A stretch of DNA of 13,028 nt from Pseudomonadota bacterium. GTDB lineage: Bacteria; Pseudomonadota; Gammaproteobacteria; Arenicellales; Arenicellaceae. The stretch spans positions 1 through 13,028 of the forward strand of contig JABJKL010000170.1 in the NCBI GenBank assembly GCA_018660405.1, in the 5' to 3' direction. The notes under the pieces were generated by a model that saw only the letters and a program-made list of their open reading frames with translations, searched no databases and was not told where the DNA came from. Position 1 is the first letter of the stretch. The number at the start of each line of letters is the position of its first letter. The translations under genes were made by a program, and so were the position numbers. Positions 5,842 through 12,611 of this stretch are shown here, piece by piece.

Positions 5842-7470
5842 CTACTTTACGCTTAGTAGCGAGGGCTGATAATCGTCGGGTGCTTGATAACCCAGCAGAT
5901 TGATTACGGTAGCAGCAACATTGACCAGTCCAGCATTGTCCGGAGGCGTAAGCGCGAGTTCGGCTGGGGCCTGAGCGAAACTGATCGCAAGAGGTACGGG
6001 GTTTAATGTGTGCGAAGTTTTGGGGCTACGCACGCCGTCTTTGTCGGTAAACATGATATCAGCATTGCCATGGTCAGCAGTGTAGATCACAGCGCCGTTC
6101 AACTCATGGACGACTTTAATTAACTTCTCAACGCACTCATCGACGACTTCCATGGCGGTAATGGCAGCCTCGACATTGCCAGTGTGTCCAACCATATCGC
6201 CGTTGGCAAAATTTAAACGGCCCCACTGGAATTTACCGGTTTCGAGTAGTTCAATAGTTTTGTCGGTGATCTCACGTGCCTTCATTGCGGGCGCTTGGTC
6301 GAACTCAATATTGTCGGAAGGGATTTCGACATAGGTTTCCAATTTCTCGTCGACATATCCAGAACGATTACCATTCCAAAAGAATGTAACGTGGCCGTAC
6401 TTCTGGGTTTCGCTAATGGCGAAACTTCGCAATCCAGTGGCACACAAAAACTCACCCATGGTGCGATCGATCCTGGGAGGGTCGACGAGATAATGACCGG
6501 GTACTTTTAGGTCGCCGTCGTACTGCAACATGCCTGCGAAGAACGTGTTCGGGTGTTGCCCACGGTCAAATTTATCGAATTCGACGGATTCAAATGCTTG
6601 CGATATTTGTATGGCTCGGTCGCCACGAAAGTTGTATAGCACCACACAATCGCCGTCGACGATTTTTCCGATTGCGTCGGGCTTGCTGGTATCGTGAATC
6701 ACAAAGGGCTCCAGGTATTGGTCGCCTTTGTCGGTTTCCTGATACAGGGTTTCGACGGCTTGCCGGGCGGTATCGAACGCTCGCCCAACACCATGAACAT
6801 GGCAATCGTAGCCACGCTTGACCATATCCCAATCGGCCTGGTAACGATCCATGGTAATGCGCATGCGCCCGCCACCGGAGGCGATACGGTAGTCAGCGTG
6901 GAACTGCTGGTTTATTTTTTCTAGCACCGTCTCGGTGGTATCTATGTAGTCCAGAGCTGAGCGCGGTGGCACGTCGCGGCCATCAAGTAGCAGATGCAGT
7001 CGAGCGCGTTTGATGCCTCGTTGCGCAGCCTGCTTAAGCAGTGCGTACATATGGTCATTATGGGAGTGCACGTTACCGTCGGAGTGCAAGCCCAGCAGAT
7101 GAAGAGTGCCGCCAGCCAATGTCTTTTCGCAAGCGGCTTGCCATACGGCGGATTCAAAAACAGAGCCATCTGCAATGGCTGCATTTACCAGTTTTGCGCC
7201 TTGCGCAAAAATTCGGCCGGCGCCTAATGCATTGTGACCAACCTCGCTGTTCCCCATATCATCATCGGATGGTAAACCCACTGCAGTGCCATGAGCTTTG
7301 AGTTCGGTATACCAGTCAGAGACTGCCAATTTATCGAGTGTGGGAGTATTGGCCAGCGCTACAGCGTTTGCCGGGCCGTGGGGAGCTACGCCAACGCCAT
7401 CGGCAATAATAAGTAGTAGCGGACCGTCAATGCCGTTGAATTTACCCAGCTTGTTAAGTGTGTTTGTCAT
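5842..7470 (-). CDS. gpmI: Phosphoglycerate mutase, 2,3-BPG-independent, plant-like long form
   Basis: This cytoplasmic glycolytic enzyme interconverts 3- and 2-phosphoglycerate using two metal ions and a phosphoserine. The protein has 542 residues, longer than the roughly 514 of E. coli GpmI. The first metal motif is LLLIIADGVG (Asp24) and the catalytic Ser75 lies in DDDMGNSEVGHNALGAGR. Later motifs are HSDGNVHSH, LDGRDVPP, NFRGDRA, GDMVGHTGN and YTADHGNAD. Several stretches (SEVGHNALGAGRIFAQGAK, ASGGGRM..TMDRY..DWD.VKRG, FFWNGNRSGY) match from memory the plant enzymes better than the common bacterial form, which has GRYYAMDRD in the same place. It follows rdgB by 32 bases and precedes the NUDIX gene by 21. 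The ATG at 7470 has no strong ribosome site, so coupling to upstream translation is plausible. Confidence 0.96.
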   Translation of the reverse strand: MTNTLNKLGKFNGIDGPLLLIIADGVGVAPHGPANAVALANTPTLDKLAVSDWYTELKAHGTAVGLPSDDDMGNSEVGHNALGAGRIFAQGAKLVNAAIADGSVFESAVWQAACEKTLAGGTLHLLGLHSDGNVHSHNDHMYALLKQAAQRGIKRARLHLLLDGRDVPPRSALDYIDTTETVLEKINQQFHADYRIASGGGRMRITMDRYQADWDMVKRGYDCHVHGVGRAFDTARQAVETLYQETDKGDQYLEPFVIHDTSKPDAIGKIVDGDCVVLYNFRGDRAIQISQAFESVEFDKFDRGQHPNTFFAGMLQYDGDLKVPGHYLVDPPRIDRTMGEFLCATGLRSFAISETQKYGHVTFFWNGNRSGYVDEKLETYVEIPSDNIEFDQAPAMKAREITDKTIELLETGKFQWGRLNFANGDMVGHTGNVEAAITAMEVVDECVEKLIKVVHELNGAVIYTADHGNADIMFTDKDGVRSPKTSHTLNPVPLAISFAQAPAELALTPPDNAGLVNVAATVINLLGYQAPDDYQPSLLSVK

Positions 7471-7502
7471 GCTTAAGTTTTTTGCGGGTGGAGTGAAAAG
7501 GG

Positions 7503-8138
7503 TCAGGCTGGTTCGCTCAGTTGTTTACAGAGTAAGTCGAGTGCCTGGGCGCGATGGCTGATATTGCGCTTTACTTCGGGGGTAAGCTCAGCAGATGCCA
7601 GCTTATGGGTTGGAACCCAGAATATGGGGTCATAACCAAAGCCTTCGGTGCCACGCTCTTCAAACAACAGGCTGCCGCGCCAAACACCTTGAGCGATGAT
7701 CGGTAGCGGGTCATCGGGATGCTGTACATAGCTCAGCACGCAGACAAATTGCGCGCCGCGATCGGCCACCGGGATATCGCGCATATTTTCTAGCAGAAGG
7801 TCGTTATTAGCTTGGTCATCACCATTGCCGTCGCCATTTTTGTCGGCATAACGTGCAGAATAAATACCAGGAGCTCCTCCCAATGCATCGACCGTTATTC
7901 CAGAGTCATCTGCAACCGAGGGTAAGCCTGTGATGCGGCTGGCATGGCGCGCCTTGATCAGTGAGTTTTCGATAAAACTTAGGCCATCTTCGACAGCATC
8001 TTCAACCCCAAGGTCACGTTGAGATGTCACGATATAACCGAGAGCAGACAAGCTCCGGTTCATTTCCCGAACTTTGTCCGCGTTACCCGTTGCGAGAACC
8101 AGCTCTCTCTTTTGTGGGGTTTGTTTCTCAGGTCTCAA
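7503..8138 (-). CDS. rdgB: dITP/XTP pyrophosphatase (Ham1/RdgB family)
   Basis: It hydrolyses deaminated purine triphosphates (dITP, ITP, XTP) to monophosphates, keeping them out of DNA and RNA. The protein has 211 residues; E. coli RdgB has 197. Motifs seen are LVLATGNADKVRE (residues 13-25), the metal site VADDSG (Asp77, Asp78), GAPGIYSARYA, the base-recognition EGFGYDPIFWVP and the closing SHRAQAL. The start is TTG at 8138: no ATG precedes the ATGN motif, AAGG lies 6 bases upstream, and the TTG overlaps the end of rph by 11 bases, implying coupled translation. An unusual Asp/Asn/Gly-rich insert, DKNGDGNGDDQANN (99-112), follows the GIYSARYA strand, where E. coli has a shorter loop. Confidence 0.95.
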   Translation of the reverse strand: MRPEKQTPQKRELVLATGNADKVREMNRSLSALGYIVTSQRDLGVEDAVEDGLSFIENSLIKARHASRITGLPSVADDSGITVDALGGAPGIYSARYADKNGDGNGDDQANNDLLLENMRDIPVADRGAQFVCVLSYVQHPDDPLPIIAQGVWRGSLLFEERGTEGFGYDPIFWVPTHKLASAELTPEVKRNISHRAQALDLLCKQLSEPA

Positions 8139-8847
8139 GGGCTGCCTTTTGTATTTCGATCAGTTCAGTTACGCCTTTACGGGCATAAGTGAGCATAGTC
8201 GACATCTGTTCTTCGGTAAACGGTGAGCCTTCAGCTGTGCCTTGTACTTCGATGAAGTTGCCGTCGCTGTCCAATACAAAATTCATATCGGTTTCAGCGT
8301 TGCTATCTTCGGGATAGTCAAGGTCGAGTACAGCTTCGCCTTCATAGACACCGCAGGATACTGAAGCCAGTTGACCAATCATCGGGCTGGTGACTATTTT
8401 GCCAGATTCCATCAAAGAGTTTATGGCGTCTGACAGTGCAACCCAGGCACCCGTGATCGACGCTGTGCGTGTACCACCATCAGCTTGAATGACATCGCAA
8501 TCAAGCGTGATGGTTTGTTGACCAAGTTTTTCTAAATCGACTATTGAACGTAGTGATCGCCCAATCAATCGCTGAATTTCCTGTGTTCGCCCAGACTGCT
8601 TGCCACGCGCAGCTTCGCGGCCAGAGCGCGTGTTAGTGGCGCGCGGTAACATGCCGTATTCGGCCGTTACCCAGCCTTTATCCGTGCCACGTAAAAAAGG
8701 CGGTTGGCGGTTTTCTACCGAGGCGGTGCAAATCACCTTGGTATTGCCAAAACTTATCAGCACGGAGCCTTCGGCATGATGCGTAAAACCGCGTTCAATG
8801 GTAACTTTTCTGAGCTCATCTGGCGCTCTACCGCTGGGTCTGTTCAT
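8128..8847 (-). CDS. rph: Ribonuclease PH
   Basis: This is a phosphate-dependent 3'-5' exoribonuclease that trims tRNA precursors and other RNA 3' ends; the active form is a hexameric ring. The protein has 239 residues, full length for the family, so it is not the truncated form known from E. coli K-12. Motifs seen are RPSGRAPDELR at the N-terminus, GWVTAEYGMLPRATNTR, GRTQEIQRLIGRSLR (with the phosphate-binding Arg87), DCDVIQADGGTRTASITGA (Thr126-Arg127 of the phosphate site), and EVQGTAEGSPF. AAGGA lies about 12 bases before the ATG, rather far. It is the first gene of the rph-rdgB-gpmI-NUDIX run. The only promoter hint in the 73 bases upstream is a TAAAAT on the minus strand at 8872-8867 without a -35, so read-through from the phosphatase gene is possible. 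Confidence 0.97.
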   Translation of the reverse strand: MNRPSGRAPDELRKVTIERGFTHHAEGSVLISFGNTKVICTASVENRQPPFLRGTDKGWVTAEYGMLPRATNTRSGREAARGKQSGRTQEIQRLIGRSLRSIVDLEKLGQQTITLDCDVIQADGGTRTASITGAWVALSDAINSLMESGKIVTSPMIGQLASVSCGVYEGEAVLDLDYPEDSNAETDMNFVLDSDGNFIEVQGTAEGSPFTEEQMSTMLTYARKGVTELIEIQKAALET

Positions 8848-8920
8848 ACGTTGTGATTGGTCCTTTATTTTAGCTGAGGGTTAAGAAAATCTGTTGAGTG
8901 CTTATCGAAAATGCGGTTAA

Positions 8921-9874
8921 TCACCGTGATTTTTCGAATTTATCCACGAAGTTTTCAAGCTCCGCGATCATGCTGTCAAAACTCTCAAGCGTTTGTTTCT
9001 GTGATTTCGAATTCTCGGCATATTCTGGTTCGGTCGGCGTATTGTCCGGTGTGATTATAGGCTCAGGTACTGCACCTTTTAACAAATCCATTTGCTCTTC
9101 CCTAATATTGTTTTTGCTAGCGTATTCGACACCCCAACATAGAGCAATTGCACTTAAATTATCGCTTGGCTCCTGGTTTCTTAGCTCGAGTGCCCGTAGC
9201 AATTTATTTAGACCATTTTGGGGTAACTCTGGCTCGATGTGTTTCATCACATCAGCAGACTCAATATTTCGCCATGCGCCATCACTGCAAAGCAAAATCA
9301 TATCATTGTGTTCCAAGCGAACTTTTGGGCCAATGGTCACATCGGGTTGTGAACGCCCGCCAACATAACGGCTAATGGTGTCGCTCTCAATATCTCTAGT
9401 CGAATCGTTCGAGTGATCTTCTGTCCGATAGGCCATGCGACCATCCCTATACAGATAGAGGCGGCTGTCACCGGCATGAGCCCACCAGGCAATTCCGTCG
9501 ATTATCAAGCAGGCCACGCAAGTGGTTTTGGGTACATGGGGAGGGAGTTTGTTTTTGGCAGCACGATGGCGAATGACTGAGTGTGCATATTTGATCGCCA
9601 GTTGTAGAAAAGCCACCGGGTCTGCTAGATTCTCGGTCGGCGTTCGTTCGAAAGATTGGGTCATTGCATCGATTAGTCCCTGTGAAGCGATGTCTGGACC
9701 ATCGTGACCCCCAAGACCGCCAGCCAAAACCATTAGAACAGCGTCATTACGGGAGCTAACAGATACGCGATCTTCGTTGCGTGCTCGTCCGCCTATATAA
9801 GATTGTGATGCAACGGTGTACAACATGGTTTTGAATTCAGTTTGGGAATTTTTTGTGGGCCTCTTCATCATCAT
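8921..9874 (-). CDS. PP2C-family protein phosphatase with altered metal site
   Basis: The protein has 317 residues: a PP2C domain at about 18-250, then a Pro/Thr/Glu-rich linker and a final helix (SFDSMIAELENFVDKFEKS) likely to form a coiled coil. No membrane segment is seen, so it is cytosolic. PP2C motifs are present: GGRARNEDR (Asn33-Glu34-Asp35), HAGDSRLYLYRDG (Asp136), LLCSDGAW (Asp198) and SDNLSAIAL (Asp238, Asn239). The central motif, normally A-D-G-M-G-G-H, reads A51-G52-G53-L-G-G-H57: the Asp that bridges both metals is Gly (codon GGC, one base from GAC). The protein may be weak, differently metallated or a non-catalytic reader of the phosphorylated target. Three ATGs in a row (9874, 9871, 9868) leave the exact start open; ATG 9826 is less likely. 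The kinase gene ends 13 bases upstream, so it is the natural partner. Confidence 0.9.
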   Translation of the reverse strand: MMMKRPTKNSQTEFKTMLYTVASQSYIGGRARNEDRVSVSSRNDAVLMVLAGGLGGHDGPDIASQGLIDAMTQSFERTPTENLADPVAFLQLAIKYAHSVIRHRAAKNKLPPHVPKTTCVACLIIDGIAWWAHAGDSRLYLYRDGRMAYRTEDHSNDSTRDIESDTISRYVGGRSQPDVTIGPKVRLEHNDMILLCSDGAWRNIESADVMKHIEPELPQNGLNKLLRALELRNQEPSDNLSAIALCWGVEYASKNNIREEQMDLLKGAVPEPIITPDNTPTEPEYAENSKSQKQTLESFDSMIAELENFVDKFEKSR

Positions 9875-9876
9875 AC

Positions 9877-9897
9877 AGTTTAGGACGCTACACTAGC
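9877..9897 (-). repeat. 21-bp element, copy A, before the phosphatase gene
   Basis: The plus strand reads AGTTTAGGAC, G, CTACAC, TAGC. It matches copy B (10831-10851) at 19 of 21 positions, with differences at the eleventh and eighteenth bases. It starts 2 bases before the phosphatase ATG and includes the kinase stop codon. A TAAAAT hexamer (minus strand 9903-9898) abuts it, as a TATAAG overlaps the end of copy B. Shared control of both genes is inferred. Confidence 0.7.
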
Positions 9898-10820
9898 ATT
9901 TTAACAAACTCATCAACGTGTTGTGGCCGCTGTGATGGTTTAATCGCAGTGCAGGCATCAATGGCATCCAATGTGCGGCTATAGTAACGATGACTATATT
10001 TTTTCGCCAACGGTACGAGCCTGTCATGCTTACAACGGTCAAGGGCAGATGGTGGGTTGCGATGGGTGATGCAGGCATACATTGTCATGGCTACGGCGTA
10101 CAGGTCTGAGCTGCGAGCTAGAGGTTTGTACAAATGCTGTTCTGGCGACGAGTAGCCGTGCGTCAATGTTTGTATTTCTGGCACCTCAATAAAATCAGCC
10201 ACGCGGTGTGATGCTCCGAGATCGAGTATCAACGGGTCACCTGAGGAGCGCAACAGAATATTGCCTGGTTTAATATCCAGGTGAAGAAAACCTTGCTCGT
10301 GCACTTCTTTCAGTCCAGCAAGCACCATTAAGAATATGTTTAGCAGAATATTCTGGTTGGGACTTTCTTCGGTTTGTTTGATAAGCCAACGCAGGTCTTT
10401 CCCTCTTTCGTAGGGCATAACCATGTACGCTGTGTTGTTTGCGCGAAAGAAATTATCGACATGTACTATGTTAGGGTGGCGTATATAGGAAAGCGTAAGG
10501 GCTTCATCAAAAAATCGTTTAAATCCTAATTTAAATTTGTGATTGTGATTTGCAGAAATGGGTTCGACACGACTATTGTTTAGCCGTTTGCAGTAGATGG
10601 GTGAGTAGAATTCTTTGATCGCGACGATCTTGCCTGTCTGTTTGTTTTTGGCCATATACACAATGCTAAATCCACCAAATCCGATAACTTTGCGTAGCTC
10701 ATAGTTTTTCAGGATGGTGCCCGGCCTGAGCGATACCGATTGGGTATTTTTTATTATCTTTGAGGGATTTTGCGTAACCATGACGTTATTATAGAAGAAT
10801 GGGCGAGAATTTTTCGCCAC
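9888..10820 (-). CDS. Soluble Hanks-type serine/threonine protein kinase
   Basis: The protein has 310 residues and is almost only a kinase domain. Seen in order: the glycine loop VIGFGGFSIVY (46-55), the ATP-binding VAIKEF (Lys69), the helix-C Glu106 (FFDEALTL), the catalytic loop HLDIKPGN (His180, Asp182, Lys184, Asn187), the metal-binding DLG (Asp200) in place of DFG, and GYSSPEQ (222-228) as the APE-like motif with the helix-F Asp239 (RSSDLYAVAM). All residues needed for phosphotransfer are present. HLD instead of HRD makes it a non-RD kinase, often not controlled by activation-loop phosphorylation. There is no transmembrane or sensor domain. The GTG at 10820 has AGGT about 8 bases upstream; ATG 10781 is a possible internal start. 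Substrate unknown; rpoZ, yicC or gmk products are neighbours but nothing shows they are targets. Confidence 0.93.
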   Translation of the reverse strand: MAKNSRPFFYNNVMVTQNPSKIIKNTQSVSLRPGTILKNYELRKVIGFGGFSIVYMAKNKQTGKIVAIKEFYSPIYCKRLNNSRVEPISANHNHKFKLGFKRFFDEALTLSYIRHPNIVHVDNFFRANNTAYMVMPYERGKDLRWLIKQTEESPNQNILLNIFLMVLAGLKEVHEQGFLHLDIKPGNILLRSSGDPLILDLGASHRVADFIEVPEIQTLTHGYSSPEQHLYKPLARSSDLYAVAMTMYACITHRNPPSALDRCKHDRLVPLAKKYSHRYYSRTLDAIDACTAIKPSQRPQHVDEFVKMLV

Positions 10821-10830
10821 ATTTCGACCT

Positions 10831-10851
10831 AGTTTAGGACACTACACCAGC
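10831..10851 (-). repeat. 21-bp element, copy B, before the kinase gene
   Basis: The plus strand reads AGTTTAGGAC, A, CTACAC, CAGC. It overlaps the last base of the -10 candidate and covers the expected transcription start of the kinase gene, a common place for a repressor site. Copy A lies before the phosphatase gene. It has no internal symmetry. Confidence 0.7.
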
Positions 10852-10878
10852 TTATATTTGCTTTCGGCTAAGGTTCAA
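10851..10878 (-). promoter_or_regulatory. Candidate sigma70 promoter for the kinase-phosphatase operon
   Basis: On the minus strand TTGAAC (10878-10873) and TATAAG (10856-10851) are 16 bases apart. The expected start near 10844 lies inside the 21-bp element and leaves about 24 bases of leader before the GTG at 10820. Each hexamer has four or five consensus bases. Confidence 0.5.
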
Positions 10879-10921
10879 GCAAGCTATAGACAGGTCCTTT
10901 ATTACCAGCGAGATTTAATAT

Positions 10922-11785
10922 ATGACTCATAGTATGACGGCCTATGCACAGGCCAGACGAATGACCAACGATGGCGAATTAAGTTGTGAAATTCGCGCTG
11001 TTAACCATCGTTATCTTGAGGTGCAGCCGCGGTTGCCGGAGGAGCTTAGAGCCTTGGAGCAGCCTATTCGTGATCAGGTTTCCGACAAGCTCCAGCGTGG
11101 CAGACTCGATATATTCGTACGTTTGAGTTCAGGCGCTACAAATTCGCGTGCCGGCCAGCTGGATGACCAAGTCGTTAAAGATATTGCACAAGTAGCAAGC
11201 CAGGTACAGCGGCTCTTACCGAAGGCTGAACCTTTGGGTGTATCCGATATATTGCGATGGCCTGGCGTGCTGGTATCGAAGTCAATCGATATGGAAGCCA
11301 TGGGAATTGAAATGCAACAGCTGGTAGACGAGGCGCTTGACGAATTGCTTGAGGCGCGCGCAAGAGAGGGTGAGAAACTTGCTGCACTGATAGAAACGCG
11401 ATTGTCCGGTGTAATGGCGCAAGTTTCATTAGTCGGTGAAGCGCTGCCAGATATTGAGAATGAGTACCGCAAGCGCCTGGAAGATCGCCTGGCGGAAATT
11501 CAAGATTTGGACCCTGGTCGACGCGAGCAAGAAGTTGTGCTGTTCTTGCAGAAACTCGATGTGGCCGAGGAACTCGACCGATTAGAGGTGCACGTTGCTG
11601 AGATTCGTTCGGCGCTGGCTCAGCCAGGAGCGGTTGGTCGCCGACTGGATTTTTTAATGCAAGAACTCAACCGCGAGGCGAACACTTTGGGTTCTAAATC
11701 GCAAGACCCACGTATGACTCAAGCGTCGGTCGAGTTAAAAGTGTTAATCGAACAAATGCGTGAGCAGATTCAGAATTTGGAGTAA
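10922..11785 (+). CDS. yicC: YicC/YloC family endoribonuclease
   Basis: The protein has 287 residues, the same as E. coli YicC by recollection. The N-terminus HSMTAYAQARR..GELSCEIRAVNHRYLEVQPRLPEELRALE is the diagnostic YicC_N start, and the C-terminus VGRRLDFLMQELNREANTLGSKSQD..VELKVLIEQMREQIQNLE is the DUF1732 end. The middle is charged and helical. Members are hexameric endoribonucleases acting on RNA and small RNAs in the cytoplasm. ATG 10922 is preceded by GCGAG about 9 bases upstream. It is divergent from the kinase gene; the roughly 100-bp gap must hold both promoters, but I find no convincing -35/-10 pair for yicC. It is followed by gmk and rpoZ, as in Pseudomonas. Confidence 0.96.
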   Translation: MTHSMTAYAQARRMTNDGELSCEIRAVNHRYLEVQPRLPEELRALEQPIRDQVSDKLQRGRLDIFVRLSSGATNSRAGQLDDQVVKDIAQVASQVQRLLPKAEPLGVSDILRWPGVLVSKSIDMEAMGIEMQQLVDEALDELLEARAREGEKLAALIETRLSGVMAQVSLVGEALPDIENEYRKRLEDRLAEIQDLDPGRREQEVVLFLQKLDVAEELDRLEVHVAEIRSALAQPGAVGRRLDFLMQELNREANTLGSKSQDPRMTQASVELKVLIEQMREQIQNLE

Positions 11786-11812
11786 GGTTAAACCCAACTG
11801 ATGTGTTAGGTT

Positions 11813-11881
11813 AAAAAAATCCGGGAACCTGCTGCAAATATGTCATAGAATACGCCGCTTGCTGCGCTAGCCCGGTTTTTA
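11813..11881 (+). other. Yet-unassigned stem structure in the yicC-gmk gap
   Basis: The 147-base gap contains seven A and T then CCGGG (11813-11825), inverted some 45 bases later as CCCGG followed by five T (11871-11880). The ending is terminator-like, but the loop is far too long for a standard intrinsic terminator. A TAGAAT hexamer at 11846-11851 could be a gmk -10, though no -35 is seen. Either a weak terminator plus gmk promoter, or a leader structure. No other feature is seen in this gap. Confidence 0.3.
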
Positions 11882-11932
11882 GTGGCTCGCGTGTGCTCGC
11901 AAAGATGCATCTAACAAACCCCTTTTGCCGTC

Positions 11933-12541
11933 ATGTCTGAATCTGTAGCTCGTGTGCTTATTTTGTCGGCGCCATCGGGTACCGGTAAAACCAGCCTTGC
12001 GCAGGCTTTGGTACAACAGGTGCCGAATACTGTTATGTCTGTTTCACATACTACACGTGAGCGGCGAGTGGGCGAGCGCGATGGGTTGGACTATTACTTC
12101 GTCGGTGATGTTGAGTTTACCGATATGGTCAAATCGGGTGATTTTCTCGAGCATGCAGAGGTCTACAATCACCGTTACGGCACAGGTCGGCAAGCAGTGC
12201 TTGATCAATTGGAATCCGGTAATAATGTGTTGCTTGATATTGATTGGCAAGGTGGGCAACAGGTGCGCCGGGCGTTGCCAGAATCATTAAGCGTGTCGAT
12301 GCTTCCGCCTTCAGTAGAGGAATTAGAACGGCGATTACGGTCGCGAGCCAAAGACAGCGAAGAAACAATTCAGCGGCGCATGTATCAGGCATTGGATGAA
12401 ATGCGGCATTGTAAAGAGGCTGATTACATCGTTTTAAACGATGATTTTGAAGCCGCACTGGATGATTTAAAGAAGATTTTGTGCGGTCAGGCAGAGCAAA
12501 CACGACCTTTGACGATAGATTTGCAGGCGTTGCTTAATTAG
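11933..12541 (+). CDS. gmk: Guanylate kinase
   Basis: It phosphorylates GMP and dGMP to the diphosphates with ATP, an essential step in GTP and dGTP supply and in (p)ppGpp balance. The protein has 202 residues, close to the 207 of E. coli. The P-loop is SAPSGTGKTS (Lys19). The GMP-binding part follows: SVSHTTRERRVGERDGLDYYFV and DFLEHAEVYNHRYGTGR. Then come LLDIDWQGGQQVRR and the lid region RLRSRAKDSEETIQRRM. The ATG at 11933 is set by the conserved start of the P-loop strand; no clear Shine-Dalgarno site lies before it. It is followed by rpoZ after 70 bases. Confidence 0.97.
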   Translation: MSESVARVLILSAPSGTGKTSLAQALVQQVPNTVMSVSHTTRERRVGERDGLDYYFVGDVEFTDMVKSGDFLEHAEVYNHRYGTGRQAVLDQLESGNNVLLDIDWQGGQQVRRALPESLSVSMLPPSVEELERRLRSRAKDSEETIQRRMYQALDEMRHCKEADYIVLNDDFEAALDDLKKILCGQAEQTRPLTIDLQALLN

Positions 12542-12554
12542 TGAAGCCGACAGC

Positions 12555-12560
12555 TATGAT
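12555..12560 (+). promoter_or_regulatory. Candidate -10 element for rpoZ
   Basis: TATGAT lies 51 bases before the rpoZ ATG, with TTGCTT at 12530-12535 as a possible -35 at the long spacing of 19. TATAGA and TATACA follow at 12565 and 12571 as alternatives. Weak support; co-transcription with gmk is equally possible. Confidence 0.3.
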
Positions 12561-12611
12561 AAACTATAGATATACAGATTTGTGGCTTGAGCCGCATACA
12601 GGAGTAAATAT

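Noticed and set aside
8906..8936. Imperfect hairpin CGAAAA..CGGT/ACCG..TTTTCG at the phosphatase 3' end as terminator
   Set aside because: It overlaps the stop codon, has a large internal loop and no T-tract on the minus strand where it would be needed.
10779..10793. Leaderless start of the kinase at ATG 10781 with TATAAT at 10793-10788
   Set aside because: The -10 is perfect but there is no -35 at 16-18 bases, and GTG 10820 has a fair ribosome site and a better promoter upstream. Kept only as an alternative.
10802..10818. Hairpin GGCGA/TCGCC
   Set aside because: Only a 5-bp stem inside the kinase coding start, no T-run; probably chance.
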